Shown here one piece after another: positions 18,103-28,341 of a stretch of 64,000 nucleotides of DNA (within the stretch, counting starts at the first letter, position 1; each line of letters opens with the position of its first letter). The translations under genes and the position numbers were made by a program. The notes under the pieces were generated by a model, which had not been told where the DNA came from, did no database searches, and saw only the letters and a program-made list of their open reading frames with translations. The stretch comes from Pseudomonas sp. Ant30-3 (GTDB lineage Bacteria > Pseudomonadota > Gammaproteobacteria > Pseudomonadales > Pseudomonadaceae). The stretch covers positions 62,001-126,000 of the forward strand of contig NZ_JMCL01000010.1 in the NCBI RefSeq assembly GCF_000690905.1, written 5' to 3'.

Positions 18103-19454
18103 GCATGACCGCCCGTTGTCGCTATCGCTCCGGCATGTTGCTGGGTTTGTGTACGGGTTGGGCCGCGCTCAGTCCCGTTTGGGCCGCCGACAACGGCTTG
18201 AGCCTGACCGCTGCTTACGACGCCTCGCGCCTCAATGATCCGACCGTGCAGTCGGCCGCCCATGCGTTCGATGCGTCGACCCATGAAGAGGCGATCGGCC
18301 GTGGCGGGCTCTATCCGCAAGTGTCGCTGAGCTCGCGCTACGGCTACGGCGGGCGCACCGACGGCGGCGACGATACCAGCTACGTCAACAGCAACGACTA
18401 CCAGGCAAACAACATCACGCTCGCGGCGCAGCAGCCGCTCTATGACAAGGCGCGCTGGGCCGCGTATCAAGAGGGCAAGGCGCGCGGCCGGTTGGGCACG
18501 CAGATGTTCGATGTCGCAACACAGGCCCTGTTCGACCGGGTTGCCAAGGGCTATTTCGATGTCGCCCGGGCCGAGAACGAGATCAAGTTGATCGCCCAGC
18601 AAAAGGCGGCCATCAGCGGCTTGGTGACCCAGAGCAAAAAGCTTTATCAGGGCGGGCAGGGTGCAGTCACTGATATCGATGAGGCGCAGGCGCGACTTGA
18701 TCTGGTCGACGCCCAGGAGGCGGAAGCCCAGGCCCGCCGCGTGGCTGCGTTGCGGGCATTGTCCGGTCGCTCCAACGTGCCTATCGACGACATTCAGCCG
18801 ATGCGCGAAGAAGTCGCCGCAGGTAACCCGATCCCGCCGGAACGTGACTTGCCTTACTGGACCGCGATTGCCCGCGAAGCCAGCCCCGAGCTGGCCGCCC
18901 GGCTGGCGACGGTGAAAGTTGCCGAGGCCCAGGCCGACAGCCAGCGCGCCGGGCATTATCCGACGTTGTCGCTGACTACTCAGCTGAGCCGCCGGGAAAC
19001 CCGTCAATACCAGGACCTCGACCCGCGCCAGGATTCCTATTACGTCGGGGTTCAGCTGGATATTCCGCTGTATCGCGGCGGGGCGGTACGCGCCTCGGTG
19101 GCCAAGGCTGAAGCGCAACTGGCCGGCGCCCAGTCCGACTATGACGTGCAGCGCCAGCAATTGGCCGAAGACATCGAGGCTGATTACCTGGGCGTTGTTG
19201 CCGGATTTACCAAAAGCAAGGCGATGCAACGGGCGGTGGAATCCAACCAGCGGGCGCTGATCTCCACCGAGAAAGGTTTTCAGGGAGGCGTGCGCTCCAC
19301 TGTGGATATTCTTGATGCGCAGCAGCGCGTGTTCCAGGCACGTCGAGACCTGCTCAACACCAAACTCGACATGTTGCAAAGCTACGTCAGCCTGCACACC
19401 CACACCGGCCAGATGAACCGCGCGGTGCTGGACCAGGTGGAAGACCTGTTCTGA
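18099..19454 (+). CDS. Type I secretion TolC-family outer-membrane channel
   Basis: 451 residues with a signal peptide ending near PVWAADNG. The two-fold TolC/AprF repeat is visible: LSLTAAYDASRLNDPTVQSA at the start and further coiled-coil helices in both halves, with GVQLDIPLYRGGAVRASV in the second. It forms the trimeric channel-tunnel for the exporter. It is the last gene of the secretion operon, and its stop is followed at once by REP palindromes that probably end transcription from both sides. Confidence 0.92.
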   Translation: MSMTARCRYRSGMLLGLCTGWAALSPVWAADNGLSLTAAYDASRLNDPTVQSAAHAFDASTHEEAIGRGGLYPQVSLSSRYGYGGRTDGGDDTSYVNSNDYQANNITLAAQQPLYDKARWAAYQEGKARGRLGTQMFDVATQALFDRVAKGYFDVARAENEIKLIAQQKAAISGLVTQSKKLYQGGQGAVTDIDEAQARLDLVDAQEAEAQARRVAALRALSGRSNVPIDDIQPMREEVAAGNPIPPERDLPYWTAIAREASPELAARLATVKVAEAQADSQRAGHYPTLSLTTQLSRRETRQYQDLDPRQDSYYVGVQLDIPLYRGGAVRASVAKAEAQLAGAQSDYDVQRQQLAEDIEADYLGVVAGFTKSKAMQRAVESNQRALISTEKGFQGGVRSTVDILDAQQRVFQARRDLLNTKLDMLQSYVSLHTHTGQMNRAVLDQVEDLF

Positions 19455-19513
19455 AGTGGGGAAGCCCTGAATTCGCAGGCGCGAGCCTGATTTTGTGAAC
19501 GCAACAGATACAT

Positions 19514-19603
19514 TGTAGGAGTGAGCCTGCTCGCGAATGCGGTGTGTCATTCAACATATATAATGAATGTGCCACCCTCATCGCGAGCAGGCTCGCTCCC
19601 ACA
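19514..19603. repeat. Paired REP palindromes (BIME-like)
   Basis: Two inverted copies of the pseudomonad REP: GTAGGAGTGAGCCTGCTCGC at 19515-19534, and its complement-type copy CGCGAGCAGGCTCGCTCCCA at 19582-19601, separated by about 40 bp. Such elements sit between convergent genes in fluorescens-group genomes and can stabilise or end transcripts. Further copies lie at 19652 and at 33746-33837. Confidence 0.85.
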
Positions 19604-19651
19604 CTGGATTTGTAGTCAACCTCCCTCTTGAATGCACGGAAAATCCCCACT

Positions 19652-19678
19652 GTGGGAGCGAGCTTGCCTCGCTCCCAC
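19652..19678. repeat. Single REP palindrome acting as a stem
   Basis: Perfect 11-bp inverted repeat GTGGGAGCGAG-cttgc-CTCGCTCCCAC, 7 bp below the epimerase stop at 19685. It is a third REP copy in this gap and a likely 3' boundary for the epimerase mRNA. Confidence 0.8.
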
Positions 19679-19684
19679 CTCTGG

Positions 19685-22600
19685 TCACGCCGTAAAGTCG
19701 CTGGCCTGCAGTTCCTTGACGCCGACCAGTTGTATTTCGAAGTCTGGCGTAGCGTCGGCGTTGACGCTGCCGTAGAGGATGCCGTCGGCGAAGCGAATCT
19801 GGCCGGTGGCGTTAGTGGCGTCGAAGGCATTGCTGCCGATGAAAGTGAAAGCGTCGATGTTGGCGGTCAGCGGGTTAGCGTCGAGGCCGGAGAAATCCAG
19901 GTGATCATTCTCGGTGGTCTTGAACCCGTTGATCACATCGCGCAAGGCTCCGACGTTCATGTCCGACAGCGCCGCGAATGCGTAGGTATCCGCGCCCGTG
20001 CCGCCAGTGAGAGTGTCGGTACCGGAGCCGCCGATCAGTCGATCATCGCCCGATCCGCCCACCAGTGTGTCGTTGCCCGCACCGCCGTTGAGGATATTGG
20101 CGCCGCTGTTGCCGGACAGGGTGTCGTCATAGGCGCTGCCTGTCACGTTCTCGATAAACTTCAAGGTGTCGAGCCCTGATCCCACCGTGTTTTGCTGCGC
20201 CGATGTCGACAGGTTGACCGTCACTGCCGCCGATGCCCGATCGAAGGACACCGTGTCATTGCCATCGCGACCGTCCAGCACGTTGTTGCCGGCACCGGCG
20301 AACAGTGTGTTGTTGAGCGAGTTGCCAGTGGCATTGGCAGCGCCAGCACTATCGATATACAGGTTTTCCACATTGCTGCCGAGCGTGTACGCCGCGAGGC
20401 TGCTGTGTACGCTGTCGATCCCGCCAGGCACCGTGTTGCTGTTGGTTTCGATCACGGAATCGTCGGCGTTGTCGACATAGTAAGTGTCGTTGCCATCGCC
20501 ACCGCTCATGCTGTCGGCGCCGGCCGCACCATCGAGCACGTTATTGGCGGCATTACCGGTGATGAAGTTGCGTCGGTCGTTGCCGGTACCGTCGATGTCC
20601 GACACACCACTGAGCACGAGGTTTTCCAGGTTGGCGCCCAGGGTCCAGCTGACCGAAGATTGCACGGTATCGATCTGCGACGCCGAGTCGTTGCTCTCCA
20701 CCACACTGTCGAAGGCATTGTCGACCACGTAGACGTCGTTGCCATCGCCACCCGTCATGGTGTCGGCACCCATGTCGCCATTCAGCGTGTCGTTGCCCGA
20801 ACTACCGACCAGCGTATCCGCCTGGTCCGTCCCGTAAATATGCCCGCCCTGGTTCTGAGCGTTGTCGAAGATATCCTGCACGCTGTTGTTGTCGTTGGGG
20901 TTGCCCTGGAAGCCCAGGTCGCCGGCGATGTAATCAGCGAGGCGCTGGCCAACGATTTCCGCCGATTCCTCGTGCAAGTGCCAGACGTCATCGGGATACA
21001 CCAATGGATCGACTTCGTAGCGCAGGGGCAGGTCGTTGTAGTCCACGGCCAGCTTTACGTCGGGACGTTCGGCGGCGATGGCTTCCTGCGCAGCGCGGAC
21101 ATAGCCTACGCCCTCGACAATGGCGGCGATCTTGTCCTCGGCGTAGCCGCGGGCGCGCGCCGCGTCCTCTTGGTAGTGACCGGTTTCCATCATGTACACG
21201 TTGAAAGTGCCGAACTGCGCATGCAGGTAATCGAACACCTTCAGCGTCGCCGCTTTGTATTCCGCGGCCGCTGCCGGTTTATCCGTGGCGCGGGCAATCT
21301 CCTGAGCGGCTTCTTCACCCTGGCCCCAGATGATGCCCATGGTGACGTTATCGATGGATTTCAGTTCGCTGAGCTGATCCTGCAGCAGCGTTACCGCACG
21401 CAGCAGCGCAGGGCCCGGCTGGTTGGTATCGGTCAGCCACCAGCACAACTTGAGTTCCTCGACGCCCAGCGTGGACATGCCATTGACCGTACTGCCGCCC
21501 ACGGCGATGTCGATGCCGTTACCATCGGCATCGGTGAACTGGCTGCGCACGTCATAGTCGGTGTAGCGGTCCAGGTCCTTGACCAGCATCGATGTGCCGG
21601 ACTGATCGTCGTCCTCGGTCATGCGCATCAGGCGCGCGTTGGATTGGCCGAGGGTTGGCAGGTAAAGGATGTCCTGCTGCGCGCGCTCGCCGAAGACGAA
21701 ATCATCAGCGGTCAGGGTGTTGAGGTAGTTGCCGTTGAGCGCGATCTCGAAGCGGTTGCCCGCGGCGTCGGCATCGGCGGACTTGATGTAAGTCTTGTCG
21801 CCGGCCGCGTTGAGGGTCATGTACAGCGTGCCATTGTTGCCATCGCCCAGACCCAGGAAGCCCAGAGCCGACACGTCGATCTTGTCTACACCCGCGGTGA
21901 AATCGTAGATCGTGTCAGTGGCCGTGACACCGCCGCTGTCATAGTCGCGGTAGCTGTCGAGCACGTCTGTATAGCGGAAGGTATCCGCACCGTCGCCGCC
22001 GTAGAGCGAATCGCGCCCGGCGCCGCCGTCGAGGATGTCCGCGCCGGTACCGGCTTTGATGGTGTCGTTGCCGTTGAGGCCGAGCATCAGGTCGGCGCCC
22101 GCCGTGCCGGTGAGGCTGTCGGCGTTGTTGGTGCCGGTGATGGTGCTGGCTGGCGCGTCGGCCACTCCCAGCGCGAAGCTGTCGCTGACCGACGCGCCGG
22201 ACGGATCGGTAGCTTTGAGCAGAACATTATAGGTGCCAGACGCGGTGTTGGTAGGCGTGCCGCTGAACGTCAGGTTGCTGGCATTGAAACTCAACCACGC
22301 GGGCAGAGGGCTGCCGTCGGCCAGGGTCGCGCTGAAGGTTAGCGTGTCCTTGTTGGCGTCGGCGAAGCTGTCTTGGGTCACGGTGTAACTGAACAGGGTT
22401 CTTTCGGTGGCGTTCTGGTCGAGGAGGGGGATGGCCACCACCGGCGCCACGTTGCTCGGCGGGTTCTGGTCAGCGAAGACGAAATGACTTGCCGTCAGGC
22501 TGTTTGCGAGATTCCCTGCCAACGACATTTCGAAGCGGTTGCCGTTGGCATCGGCAGTCAGGTCCTTGATGTAGGTGCGATTGCTCGAGGCGCTGTAGGT

Positions 22601-25300
22601 CACTTGCAGCGTGCCGTTCTGGCCGTTGCCCAGGCCGGTGTAGCCGAGTGCGGAGACATCGATCTTGTCGGCGGCCGCGTCGAAATCGAGAATCTGGTCA
22701 CTGGCACTGGTGGAGCTGGTGCGGTAGCTGTCGAGTTTCGAGGTGTAGCGGAACACATCGGCGCCCGAACCACCGGTGAGTTTGTCCGCGCCAGTGCCGC
22801 CGACCAGGATGTCGTTGCCAGCGCCGCCATTTAGCGTGTCATTGCCCGCACCACCGTACAATTGTTCGTTGGCGGCGGTGCCGGTCAGCGTGTCGTTGTT
22901 CGGCGTGCCATTGATCACGGCGGGGCCCGCGGGAACGTCCTGCACGGCCAGAGTAAAGCTGTCGCTCACGGAGGCATTGCTGCCATCGGATGCCGTCACC
23001 TGAATCGAGTAAGTGCCCGAAGCCGTGTCGCTTGGCGTGCCGCTGAAAGTGCGTGTGGCGGCGTCGAACGTCAGCCACGTGGGCAGGGCGCTGCCGTCGG
23101 CCATTTTCGCGGTGTAGCTGAGGCTATCGTTATCCGAATCGGTAAAGCTGGTCGCCGGCACCACATAGTTGAACGGGGTGTTCTCGGTCGCGTTCTGGTC
23201 CAGCAATGCGGAGGCCACCACGGGTGCGTGGTTGACGGTTGGCGACGTGGCAAAGACGAAATTGGCGCTGGTCAAGGTGTTGAGGTAATTGCCGTCCAGC
23301 GCTACTTCGAAGCGGTTGCCATTGGCGTCGGCTTCCAGCGACTTGATGTACGTCTTGGTCCCGGCCGAGTTGACCACCAGGTACACCGTGTTGTTTTTGC
23401 CGTCACCGAGACCGGTGAAACCCATTGCGGAGAGGTCGATCTTGTCGGCGCCGATGTTGAAGTCTGTGATCAGGTCGCCGAGGTTGGCGCCGCCGGTGTT
23501 GTAATTGCGATAGCTGTCCATGCGGCTGGAGAACACGAAGGTGTCCGCGCCAGCGCCGCCGGTGAGGGTGTCCATGCCGGCGCCGCCGTCGAGCTTGTCA
23601 TCGCCCGCGCCGCCGCTAAGGCCATCGTTGCCCGCGAGGCCAAGCAAGGTGTCCGCCGAATCAGTGCCCGCCAGCGAGTCGTTGCCGCTGGTGCCGGTGA
23701 CCACACGATTGAAAATGAAGTTGTCCGCGGTCAGGGTGCTGGTCAGGTTGCCCGACAGGATCAACTCGAAGCGATTGCCGCTGGCATCGGCATCGTAGTC
23801 CTTGATGTATGTGCGGTCGTTGCTGGCGCTGTAGCTGATCTGCAAGGTGCCGCCGCGGCCATTGCCAAGGCCGGTAAAGCCGAGGCCAGCGAGATCGATC
23901 TTGTCTTGAGTGACGTCGAAGTCAGTGATGGTGTCATCGAAGCTGGAGGTCGCGTTGCGGTAACTGTCGGACTGCGAGGCGAACCGGAACGTATCGGCGC
24001 CAGCGCCTCCGGTGAGTTTATCGACGCCTGCGCCGCCCACCAGAATGTCGTTCCCGGCTCCGCCATTGATCGTGTCGTTGCCGGCCGCACCATAAAAAAT
24101 TTCACTGGCGGCGCTGCCCACCAGGTTGTCGTTACCCGCAGTGCCTTGCACGGTAGTCATCGGGATGGTGGCGCTGACGTAGCTGCCGTCGCCGTACACC
24201 AGCGTGGCGCCCTTGCTGGTGTTGCTGATGGTATTGCCAATGATCGCGTTGCGATCGACGCCATCTTCGTTGCGTTCTGCAACGCCGTAGGTCGACAGGT
24301 TGCTGCCGCTGATGATGTTGCCCTGGATGGTGTTGTCGCTGCCGTTGAAGTACTTGCCGGATACACCCAGGGTGTCGTCGTAGGCCTGGATGATGATTTC
24401 CGGCACAGGGTTGGCCAGGGAATTGTTATTGAGCGTGTTGTCGGTGACTTCCACGTGGTTGCTGCCGTAGATACGGATCCCGGCGCTACCGTTGTCATGG
24501 ATATCAACGCCGCTGACGGTCACATCACTGGACAACTTGACCAGCACGCCTTCAGCGCCGTTGCCGTACACCTCGCCACCGGTAATGGTGATGTTGCTGG
24601 GGGAAGCGATGTCCTCACTGCCGCGCTGCACGACGATGCCATTGCCGCCATTGTTGTAGGCGACGTTGTTGGTGAGGGTGAAGTCGTGGGTGCTGGTGAC
24701 GACGTTGAAACCGTGGCGGTCATTGTCGTAGGCAACGTTGTTTTCGAAGGTGCTGTTGCTGAGGAAGTCAGCGACGAAGCCGTCCAGGCCATTGCCGTGG
24801 GCCACGCTGTTCTTGATGACCATATTGACGGTCTGCTCGTGGGGGTCGAAGCCGTACCCGGAGCAATCCTTGATCTCGACGCTGTCGAGGGTGACGTTGG
24901 AGTCGTAGCCTTCCTGACCGGGAATGTAGCCATTGAACCAACCGTCGATCTTGCCGGTGGTGTTGTCGCGGTTACCGTCGATGGTGAGGTTGCTGATACC
25001 AAAGTCATGGGTTTCTTCGCCGTACGCAGAGCGGATGACACCGGTGATCTTGGTGTCGGAGCCGTCCGCCACCTTGACGTTGGTTTCGCCCATGCCGTCG
25101 CCGTACATGTAGACGTTGCTCTTGATCATGAGGCAGCCGTCAGAAGGTTCTTCGCCTCCTGAAACGATGTAGGTGCCAGTTGGCATATACACCTGTCCAC
25201 CGCCTGCCGCGGCGGCCGCATCAATCGCACTTTGGATCGCCGCGGTATCGTCTGTGATGCCATCACCCATGGCGCCAAAATCTTGTACGTTAAAAATCAT
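19685..25300 (-). CDS. Secreted RTX mannuronan C5-epimerase with O-acetylhydrolase-like domain (PsmE type)
   Basis: 1871 residues. Residues 1-383 form the AlgE-type epimerase A module (right-handed beta-helix) with active site YGFDPHE at 149-155; Asp152 has the same number as in AlgE enzymes. About four RTX R modules follow (about 385-535, 536-690, 793-945, 1053-1205), each with GGAGNDxL nonapeptides and a GNRFE..L.GN..N.LTA..F.F tail. Two putative-Ig domains (about 690-790 and 950-1047) separate some of them. Residues 1209-1462 are an SGNH/sialate-esterase-like domain (GQSN with S1220, WGQGEE 1325-1330, DxxH with D1438 and H1441). More RTX repeats and an unprocessed C-terminal secretion region (ELQASDFTA) end it. 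P. syringae PsmE is a known combined epimerase and alginate O-acetylhydrolase. The ATG at 25300 has GGAG upstream and gives the AlgE-like N-terminus. It is convergent with the secretion operon. Confidence 0.9.
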   Translation of the reverse strand: MIFNVQDFGAMGDGITDDTAAIQSAIDAAAAAGGGQVYMPTGTYIVSGGEEPSDGCLMIKSNVYMYGDGMGETNVKVADGSDTKITGVIRSAYGEETHDFGISNLTIDGNRDNTTGKIDGWFNGYIPGQEGYDSNVTLDSVEIKDCSGYGFDPHEQTVNMVIKNSVAHGNGLDGFVADFLSNSTFENNVAYDNDRHGFNVVTSTHDFTLTNNVAYNNGGNGIVVQRGSEDIASPSNITITGGEVYGNGAEGVLVKLSSDVTVSGVDIHDNGSAGIRIYGSNHVEVTDNTLNNNSLANPVPEIIIQAYDDTLGVSGKYFNGSDNTIQGNIISGSNLSTYGVAERNEDGVDRNAIIGNTISNTSKGATLVYGDGSYVSATIPMTTVQGTAGNDNLVGSAASEIFYGAAGNDTINGGAGNDILVGGAGVDKLTGGAGADTFRFASQSDSYRNATSSFDDTITDFDVTQDKIDLAGLGFTGLGNGRGGTLQISYSASNDRTYIKDYDADASGNRFELILSGNLTSTLTADNFIFNRVVTGTSGNDSLAGTDSADTLLGLAGNDGLSGGAGDDKLDGGAGMDTLTGGAGADTFVFSSRMDSYRNYNTGGANLGDLITDFNIGADKIDLSAMGFTGLGDGKNNTVYLVVNSAGTKTYIKSLEADANGNRFEVALDGNYLNTLTSANFVFATSPTVNHAPVVASALLDQNATENTPFNYVVPATSFTDSDNDSLSYTAKMADGSALPTWLTFDAATRTFSGTPSDTASGTYSIQVTASDGSNASVSDSFTLAVQDVPAGPAVINGTPNNDTLTGTAANEQLYGGAGNDTLNGGAGNDILVGGTGADKLTGGSGADVFRYTSKLDSYRTSSTSASDQILDFDAAADKIDVSALGYTGLGNGQNGTLQVTYSASSNRTYIKDLTADANGNRFEMSLAGNLANSLTASHFVFADQNPPSNVAPVVAIPLLDQNATERTLFSYTVTQDSFADANKDTLTFSATLADGSPLPAWLSFNASNLTFSGTPTNTASGTYNVLLKATDPSGASVSDSFALGVADAPASTITGTNNADSLTGTAGADLMLGLNGNDTIKAGTGADILDGGAGRDSLYGGDGADTFRYTDVLDSYRDYDSGGVTATDTIYDFTAGVDKIDVSALGFLGLGDGNNGTLYMTLNAAGDKTYIKSADADAAGNRFEIALNGNYLNTLTADDFVFGERAQQDILYLPTLGQSNARLMRMTEDDDQSGTSMLVKDLDRYTDYDVRSQFTDADGNGIDIAVGGSTVNGMSTLGVEELKLCWWLTDTNQPGPALLRAVTLLQDQLSELKSIDNVTMGIIWGQGEEAAQEIARATDKPAAAAEYKAATLKVFDYLHAQFGTFNVYMMETGHYQEDAARARGYAEDKIAAIVEGVGYVRAAQEAIAAERPDVKLAVDYNDLPLRYEVDPLVYPDDVWHLHEESAEIVGQRLADYIAGDLGFQGNPNDNNSVQDIFDNAQNQGGHIYGTDQADTLVGSSGNDTLNGDMGADTMTGGDGNDVYVVDNAFDSVVESNDSASQIDTVQSSVSWTLGANLENLVLSGVSDIDGTGNDRRNFITGNAANNVLDGAAGADSMSGGDGNDTYYVDNADDSVIETNSNTVPGGIDSVHSSLAAYTLGSNVENLYIDSAGAANATGNSLNNTLFAGAGNNVLDGRDGNDTVSFDRASAAVTVNLSTSAQQNTVGSGLDTLKFIENVTGSAYDDTLSGNSGANILNGGAGNDTLVGGSGDDRLIGGSGTDTLTGGTGADTYAFAALSDMNVGALRDVINGFKTTENDHLDFSGLDANPLTANIDAFTFIGSNAFDATNATGQIRFADGILYGSVNADATPDFEIQLVGVKELQASDFTA

Positions 25301-25601
25301 TAGCTTATCTCCGTAACAGGCTGAAACCGCGACATGCGCCAATAATCCATCGACGACCACCGTGTTATGACCCACCGCGAAGAAAAAGTTGTGACCGCGC
25401 ATCGGCAAAAGTGTCAAAAAAACGTGAAAACCGATAGACGGTAGTGGGGTGTATCAAAAAAGTAACGGTCTATTGACGCTTTTAGCGCTGACAATGCTTT
25501 GGCACGCCGCTGGCCCGGCAACTGCTCTGCAAAGCCGTTAGCATGCGAAGCCAGGCTTGCGTCTGGTGTTCACCGAGAGGGTTAGGCTGAAGTGACAACG
25601 A
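25301..25601. other. Promoter region of the epimerase gene
   Basis: 301 bp, divergent between the epimerase and the zeta-toxin fragment. It holds GGAG 8 nt before the epimerase ATG and AT-rich stretches around 25410-25470 likely to include its promoter. I searched the plus-strand frames for the missing N-terminal half of the zeta toxin and found none. Confidence 0.5.
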
Positions 25602-26009
25602 ATGCAGATGACCTGGCAGCGTCAGTCATTTTTGCTTGATGGAACACTGTCCAACCTGGCCGTGGCGAAACGGAATGTAGAGCGCTCGCTGCGGCACAAT
25701 CGCCTCGTCGCTGTCGTTTACGTGTTTCAGGAACCTTTGCTCGCATGGGAATTTGTGAAGGCCAGGGAGCTCACCGAGGGCAGGAGCATCCCCAAGGCAG
25801 AATTTGTTCGGCAGTTGTTTGCAGCCAAAGAAGCTGTTCTGGAATTGAAAAGGACATATAGGCTGCAGATCCGCATTGATGTCATTGTCAAGAACACGGA
25901 CGGCACCAATAGGATCGTCGAACTGGACGCTGACGCCGGCAAAATTGATGCTCTCGTCACCATTCGATACTCTCAGGACAAGCTCAATCAAATTTTAGCG
26001 GAGGCTTGA
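25602..26009 (+). pseudogene. 5'-truncated zeta-toxin-like kinase (C-terminal half)
   Basis: 135 codons whose product matches only the C-terminal part of the zeta toxin family as I recall it: SFLLDGTLSNLAVAKRNVER, VVYVFQEPLLAWEFVKARE, IPKAEFVRQLFAAKEAV, then a beta-strand DVIVKNTDG and a final IRYSQDKL. Intact zeta kinases phosphorylate UDP-sugars and need an N-terminal P-loop (GxxGxGKS). No P-loop is present here or in the 300 bp upstream, so the toxin should be inactive. A small gene begins 3 bp after its stop. It may still be expressed as a short protein, but I favour a remnant. Confidence 0.65.
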
Positions 26010-26012
26010 CCC

Positions 26013-26183
26013 ATGAAACCCGTTTCGGACGCCAGTCCTCTCTCAAACTTCTTCAGAAACGCCTCAGAATCAGACAAGCGTGCGGCTTACACTTCAGCAG
26101 CCTCGAAGGCCATTGAAAGCCAGCGCAAAGTGCTCGAAGAGGCGAAGGGCATCAGGGAAGCACGAGAACGCCACTGCGCCTGA
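26013..26183 (+). CDS. 56-residue partner protein downstream of the zeta-toxin fragment
   Basis: Small gene: MKPVSDASPLSNFFRNASES..., mostly helical and charged, ending RERHCA. Short proteins with an N-terminal (S/N)FxRNAS motif followed by a QRKVLEEA-like helix commonly follow zeta-type toxin genes in proteobacterial mobile elements (recalled pattern). GGAGG in the end of the preceding frame provides the ribosome-binding site, and only 3 bp separate the two genes, indicating coupling. Function (antitoxin or accessory) is unproven. Confidence 0.6.
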   Translation: MKPVSDASPLSNFFRNASESDKRAAYTSAASKAIESQRKVLEEAKGIREARERHCA

Positions 26184-26246
26184 CGTTCTGCATTTAACAA
26201 ACCCGACCTGACGGGCTGCTTGATATCTGGCAATCTGCCTGGCGAT

Positions 26247-26284
26247 AAAAAATGCTCCGCATCGAAAGATACGGAGCATTTTTT
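26247..26284. terminator. Bidirectional intrinsic terminator
   Basis: AAAAAATGCTCCG (26247-26259) and CGGAGCATTTTTT (26272-26284) form a perfect 13-bp inverted repeat with a 12-nt loop. The stem is GC-rich at its top and A/T-runs flank it on both strands. It can end both the zeta-partner transcript (plus) and the five-gene catabolic operon (minus). Confidence 0.9.
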
Positions 26285-26322
26285 CGTTATGGCGCACTTC
26301 CAATAGAGCGTGCGAGAACCGA

Positions 26323-27267
26323 TCAGGCTGCCCACATTTTCCCAAGCGCGGCCGCCACGTCGTGCCTGCATTGATCAGTCACTGAACCCGGGTATTGGTC
26401 AAACATATGCGGTACTCCAGGGTAAACATGAAGCTCTACGGGTACGCCTGAGCGCGAAAGTTTCAACGCGAATTCCACGTCCTCTTCCAAAAACAAATCC
26501 AATGCTCCGACGCAGATGAAACTCCGCGGCAATCCCTCCAGATCTGGCGCAAGTGCTGCGGAAAACAGGAAGCCTTTTGCGTCGTCAGAGTCGTATGAAC
26601 CTTGCAGGCATTGCCAGCAAAACCGGTTGGCTTCCCGCCCCCAATTCAACGTTCCTGTAGTGGGGTTGTCCGTAGGGGCAAGCGCCGAGCCAATGCGGTG
26701 ATCGAGCATTGGGTAAATCAGTACCAGGCCGGCGACTGAATACTGGGCCCTTTCTCGAACGAGCAACGCCAGTGCCGCAGCAAGTCCGCCGCCCGCACTG
26801 TGGCCCATAATGACGACTCTGTTGGCATCAAGGCCAAGACGGTAACTTTCACGAAAAAGCCAGCTCAGGGCCGTATAACTATCTTCCAGAGGAACAGGGT
26901 AGGGATGCTCCGGAGCCAGCCTGTAATCGACTGCCACAATTACTGCTTTCATCTCATTAGCCAGGTCGGCCAGGTAGTCGTCGGCCATCTCTGGACAGCC
27001 CAGAACAAATCCTCCGCCGTGCAGATACAAAATCGCAGGTAGTGTTTGATCTTCAGACTTTTGATCGGGCCGGTAAATGCACAGACGAACCCCGGGAGCG
27101 GTTGGAGCATCCGTTGTCCAACGCTCTTCATAGCGCACTGGCCGGGATGGTTTGAAGTCAGCGCTGAGTCGGGTTCGAATGGCGGGAAGATTGTCGAGCG
27201 TCCATTCAGTGGACGTTTTTTCCAGAAATTGCGCGTATTCAGGGTCGAGTAACTTGGCAGCGTCCAA
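26323..27267 (-). CDS. Alpha/beta hydrolase, hormone-sensitive-lipase family
   Basis: 314 residues. The HSL oxyanion motif HGGG (83-86, in YLHGGGFVLG) and nucleophile elbow GHSAGG (155-160, Ser157) are present, and a late GVPHMF supplies the catalytic His. I chose a TTG start at 27267 because a strong AGGAGG lies 8 nt upstream; the ATG at 27274 is too close to it. No signal peptide. It is the last gene of an operon with split transketolase, MFS and SDR genes, 51 bp after the transketolase C subunit, and probably opens an ester or lactone in that pathway (inference). Confidence 0.87.
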   Translation of the reverse strand: MDAAKLLDPEYAQFLEKTSTEWTLDNLPAIRTRLSADFKPSRPVRYEERWTTDAPTAPGVRLCIYRPDQKSEDQTLPAILYLHGGGFVLGCPEMADDYLADLANEMKAVIVAVDYRLAPEHPYPVPLEDSYTALSWLFRESYRLGLDANRVVIMGHSAGGGLAAALALLVRERAQYSVAGLVLIYPMLDHRIGSALAPTDNPTTGTLNWGREANRFCWQCLQGSYDSDDAKGFLFSAALAPDLEGLPRSFICVGALDLFLEEDVEFALKLSRSGVPVELHVYPGVPHMFDQYPGSVTDQCRHDVAAALGKMWAA

Positions 27268-27318
27268 TTGTCATTCCTCCTTGCAGGGGGCCGAATAACC
27301 CTCTGCAGGTTTACACTT

Positions 27319-28341
27319 TTATAACCAGCCTTTGACCTGCGCGCATACGGCCTGAGTAGAAATGCCGTAGCGGTCGTGCAGCGTTGGAAGCGCCCCTGCA
27401 TCGAGGAAAGCATCCGGTAGCGCGATTTGCCTGAATGTCGGCGTAACGCCATTGCGCAGTAATACCGTTGCCACTGCTTCTCCCAATCCGCCAATAATCG
27501 AGTGGTTTTCTGCGGTGATGACCAACCGTCCCGGCTTGCGGGCCTCAGCCAGAATGGTTTGCACATCCAAAGGCTTGATAGTGGGCACGTGCAGGACTGC
27601 GACCTCTACGCCATCTGCCTGAAGTTCTTTAGCGGCTTCTAAAGCGCGCATTGTCATCAGCCCCGTAGAGATGATCAAAACGTCATTACCGGTGCGCAAT
27701 GTCTTGGCTTTACCAATCTCGAATGTGTACCCGTACTCGTCGAGCACCAACGGTACGTTGCCGCGCAACAAACGCATGTACACCGGCCCTTGGTGGGCTG
27801 CGATAGCAGGTACGGCCTGTTCTATCTCCAGCGCATCGCAAGGATCGACGATCATCAGATTGGGCATCGCGCGGAAGATCGCCAGATCGTCGGTTGCCTG
27901 ATGGCTGGGGCCGTAACCTGTGGTCAGACCCGGCAGGCCGCAGACGATTTTGACATTCAGGTTTTCTTCAGCAATTGCCATGCAGATGAAGTCATAGGCG
28001 CGACGCGAGGCAAACACTGCATAGGTCGTGGCAAAGGGGACAAATCCTTCCCGCGCCATCCCGGCTGCCGCACTCATCAACAATTGTTCAGCCATACCCA
28101 TCTGATAGAAGCGGTCGGGATGGGCCTTTGCGAAGATGTGCAAGTCGGTGTATTTCGACAGGTCGGCGGACAAGCCAACGATGTCTGATCGCTGATCTGC
28201 GAGTGCAGCCAATGCATGTCCGAATGGAGCGGATTTGGTGGCCTGACCTTCAGAAGCAATCGACGCAATCATCGCGGAGGTCGTCAGCTTTTTCTTTACG
28301 GTCACGGGCGCCTGAGCCGTATTGTTATTTGTAGTGCTCAT
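27319..28341 (-). CDS. Transketolase-like enzyme, C-terminal subunit
   Basis: 340 residues from the ATG at 28341. It contains the pyrimidine-binding domain of transketolase/DXS enzymes (FGHALAALADQRSDIVGLSADL, MGMAEQLLMSAAAGMA with the TPP-activating Glu, and CGLPGLTTGYGPSHQATDDL) and the C-terminal domain (VITAENHSIIGGLGEAVATV). With the partner gene upstream it makes one split, TPP-dependent transketolase. Its start overlaps the N subunit's stop by 4 bp. Split enzymes like this often act on unusual, sometimes non-phosphorylated, donors (e.g. apulose-phosphate transketolase AptA/AptB). No sugar kinase is adjacent. Confidence 0.88.
   Translation of the reverse strand: MSTTNNNTAQAPVTVKKKLTTSAMIASIASEGQATKSAPFGHALAALADQRSDIVGLSADLSKYTDLHIFAKAHPDRFYQMGMAEQLLMSAAAGMAREGFVPFATTYAVFASRRAYDFICMAIAEENLNVKIVCGLPGLTTGYGPSHQATDDLAIFRAMPNLMIVDPCDALEIEQAVPAIAAHQGPVYMRLLRGNVPLVLDEYGYTFEIGKAKTLRTGNDVLIISTGLMTMRALEAAKELQADGVEVAVLHVPTIKPLDVQTILAEARKPGRLVITAENHSIIGGLGEAVATVLLRNGVTPTFRQIALPDAFLDAGALPTLHDRYGISTQAVCAQVKGWL

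Noticed and set aside
19455..19684. Possible tRNA or small RNA in the REP region
   Set aside because: The stems are REP palindromes of the pseudomonad consensus; no cloverleaf or anticodon arm can be drawn.
19685..24200. Tandem GGTGTCGTTGCC-type repeats suggesting a CRISPR array or satellite
   Set aside because: The repeats are the codons for RTX GGAGNDxL nonapeptides, irregularly spaced and in frame. There are no fixed-length spacers and no cas genes.
20192..25162. Two long plus-strand frames (716 and 766 codons) across the epimerase region
   Set aside because: Both are antisense shadows of the repetitive RTX gene. Their translations are Val/Gly/Ala-rich without any family match, while the minus strand has an intact epimerase.
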